A stretch of DNA of 5,567 nt, taken from positions 1-5,567 of the forward strand of contig CAAGAB010000084.1 of NCBI GenBank assembly GCA_900767685.1, in the 5' to 3' direction. The position numbers and the translations under genes are program-made. The stretch comes from an uncultured Coprococcus sp. GTDB taxonomy: Bacteria > Bacillota_A > Clostridia > Lachnospirales > Lachnospiraceae. Every line of letters begins with the position of its first letter. Position 1 is the first letter of the stretch. This document shows positions 5,184 through 5,567 of the stretch, in pieces. The notes below the pieces were generated by a model, which saw nothing but the letters and a program-made list of their open reading frames with translations, was not told where the DNA came from and made no database searches.

Positions 5184-5221
5184 AAAAAAAGGGGACGGAG
5201 GTACCTGTCCCCTCCGTCCCC
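5184..5221 (-). terminator. REP-like palindrome acting as terminator of the symporter gene
   Basis: GGGGACGGAGG (5191-5201) and CCTCCGTCCCC (5211-5221) form an 11-bp GC-rich stem with a 9-nt loop, starting 12 nt past the symporter stop. On the minus strand it is followed at once by seven T (5184-5190), a textbook intrinsic terminator. The 31-bp stem-loop is the inverted twin of 5070-5100, so a dispersed repeat seems to provide the terminator. Confidence 0.85.
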
Positions 5222-5233
5222 GGACTGCATATT

Positions 5234-5567
5234 CTACTTTGATGCTTTCTCTGCCTTGATAACCGCCTGGAATTCCTTTATATCCTTTGCGATCTCTCCG
5301 CTTAATGCCAGCAGGCAGATAAGGTTCGGGATCGCCATAAGTGCATTCGCTATATCTGAGAAGTTCCATACGAGATCCAGTGATATCGTCGCGCCTACGT
5401 ATACAACAAGTGAGAACACTATCCTGTATATCATATTGTACTTGTGCGACTTGAACAGGTACTCGAACGCCTTCTCTCCGTGATACTCCCATCCAAAGAT
5501 CGTGGAGAATGCGAAGAGCACAATTCCTATAGTTACGAGCCAGCCTCCCACCTTGCCAAGTGCAGAG
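5234..5567 (-). CDS. AgcS-family sodium:alanine/glycine symporter, C-terminal fragment
   Basis: The last 110 or so residues of a membrane transporter whose N-terminal part lies beyond the right edge. The open frame enters from outside reading SALGKVGGW, so the GTG at 5551 is not a start. The sequence FAFSTIFGWEYHGEKAFEYLF is characteristic of the amino acid carrier (AgcS/AlsT) family, which imports alanine or glycine with Na+. Hydrophobic segments at about IVLFAFSTIFGW, IVFSLVVYVGAT and ANALMAIPNLICLLALSG are the final membrane helices, and the basic tail (KEFQAVIKAEKASK) is cytoplasmic by the usual rule. It ends with TAG at 5234 and a terminator at 5184-5221, so it is not cotranscribed with dnaK. 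Substrate specificity cannot be told from this part. Confidence 0.88.
   Translation of the reverse strand, partial: SALGKVGGWLVTIGIVLFAFSTIFGWEYHGEKAFEYLFKSHKYNMIYRIVFSLVVYVGATISLDLVWNFSDIANALMAIPNLICLLALSGEIAKDIKEFQAVIKAEKASK

Noticed and set aside
5030..5233. CIRCE (HrcA) or CtsR heat-shock operator before dnaK
   Set aside because: Neither the TTAGCACTC/GAGTGCTAA dyad nor GGTCAAA repeats are present; the dyads there are the GGGGACGG palindromes.
5172..5492. Minus-strand frame overlapping the symporter
   Set aside because: It is a shifted frame that runs through the terminator palindrome and lacks any membrane segments or domain likeness.

Overview
The window looks like chromosome from a clostridial Firmicute, most likely a Lachnospiraceae gut bacterium. 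The evidence is AGGAGG-type ribosome sites, AT-rich intergenic DNA around moderately GC genes, a Gram-positive-type DnaK, and close resemblance (from memory, no search run) of the GlgP, DUF5685 and J-protein sequences to Lachnospiraceae families. Almost every ordinary gene is on the minus strand.

Layout, left to right. Positions 1-175 hold the N-terminus of an alpha-glucan (glycogen/maltodextrin) phosphorylase on the minus strand. Positions 176-511 have no ordinary gene but carry its promoter (232-260), an operator-like inverted repeat over the -35, a separate perfect 24-bp dyad (303-326), and the promoter and leader of a small plus-strand gene. Positions 454-765 form the most interesting part: a compact convergent two-RNA locus. 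A 29-residue membrane peptide (512-601, +) has a short 3' UTR and a terminator (647-678) that is symmetric enough to work both ways. Beyond the terminator lies a second copy of the peptide's translation-start region (696-718), and beyond that a strong minus-strand promoter (737-765) pointing back. An RNA of about 84 nt from this promoter would be antisense to the toxin start codon region and to the terminator. This is the arrangement of the enterococcal par (Fst/RNA II) type I toxin-antitoxin system.

Positions 860-3142 are a three-gene minus-strand operon with its own good promoter (3173-3201): a two-TM zinc-ribbon protein, a DUF5685 protein, and a J-domain protein with a Gly/Tyr/Phe-rich region, TPR-like helices and a Cys-rich tail. 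Just upstream is a 586-residue DnaK-family Hsp70 (3269-5029, -), without hrcA, grpE or a CIRCE operator in view. The proximity suggests a secondary Hsp70/J-protein system. At the right edge is the C-terminus of an AgcS-type sodium:amino-acid symporter (5234-5567, -).

The DnaK gene is bracketed by GGGGACGGAGG-type palindromes resembling REP elements: two 31-bp copies that are exact reverse complements (5070-5100 and 5191-5221) on its upstream side, and a 24-bp tandem pair (3219-3266) two bases after its stop. The copy at 5191-5221 also forms the terminator of the symporter gene. No transposase, CRISPR array, tRNA or rRNA is seen.
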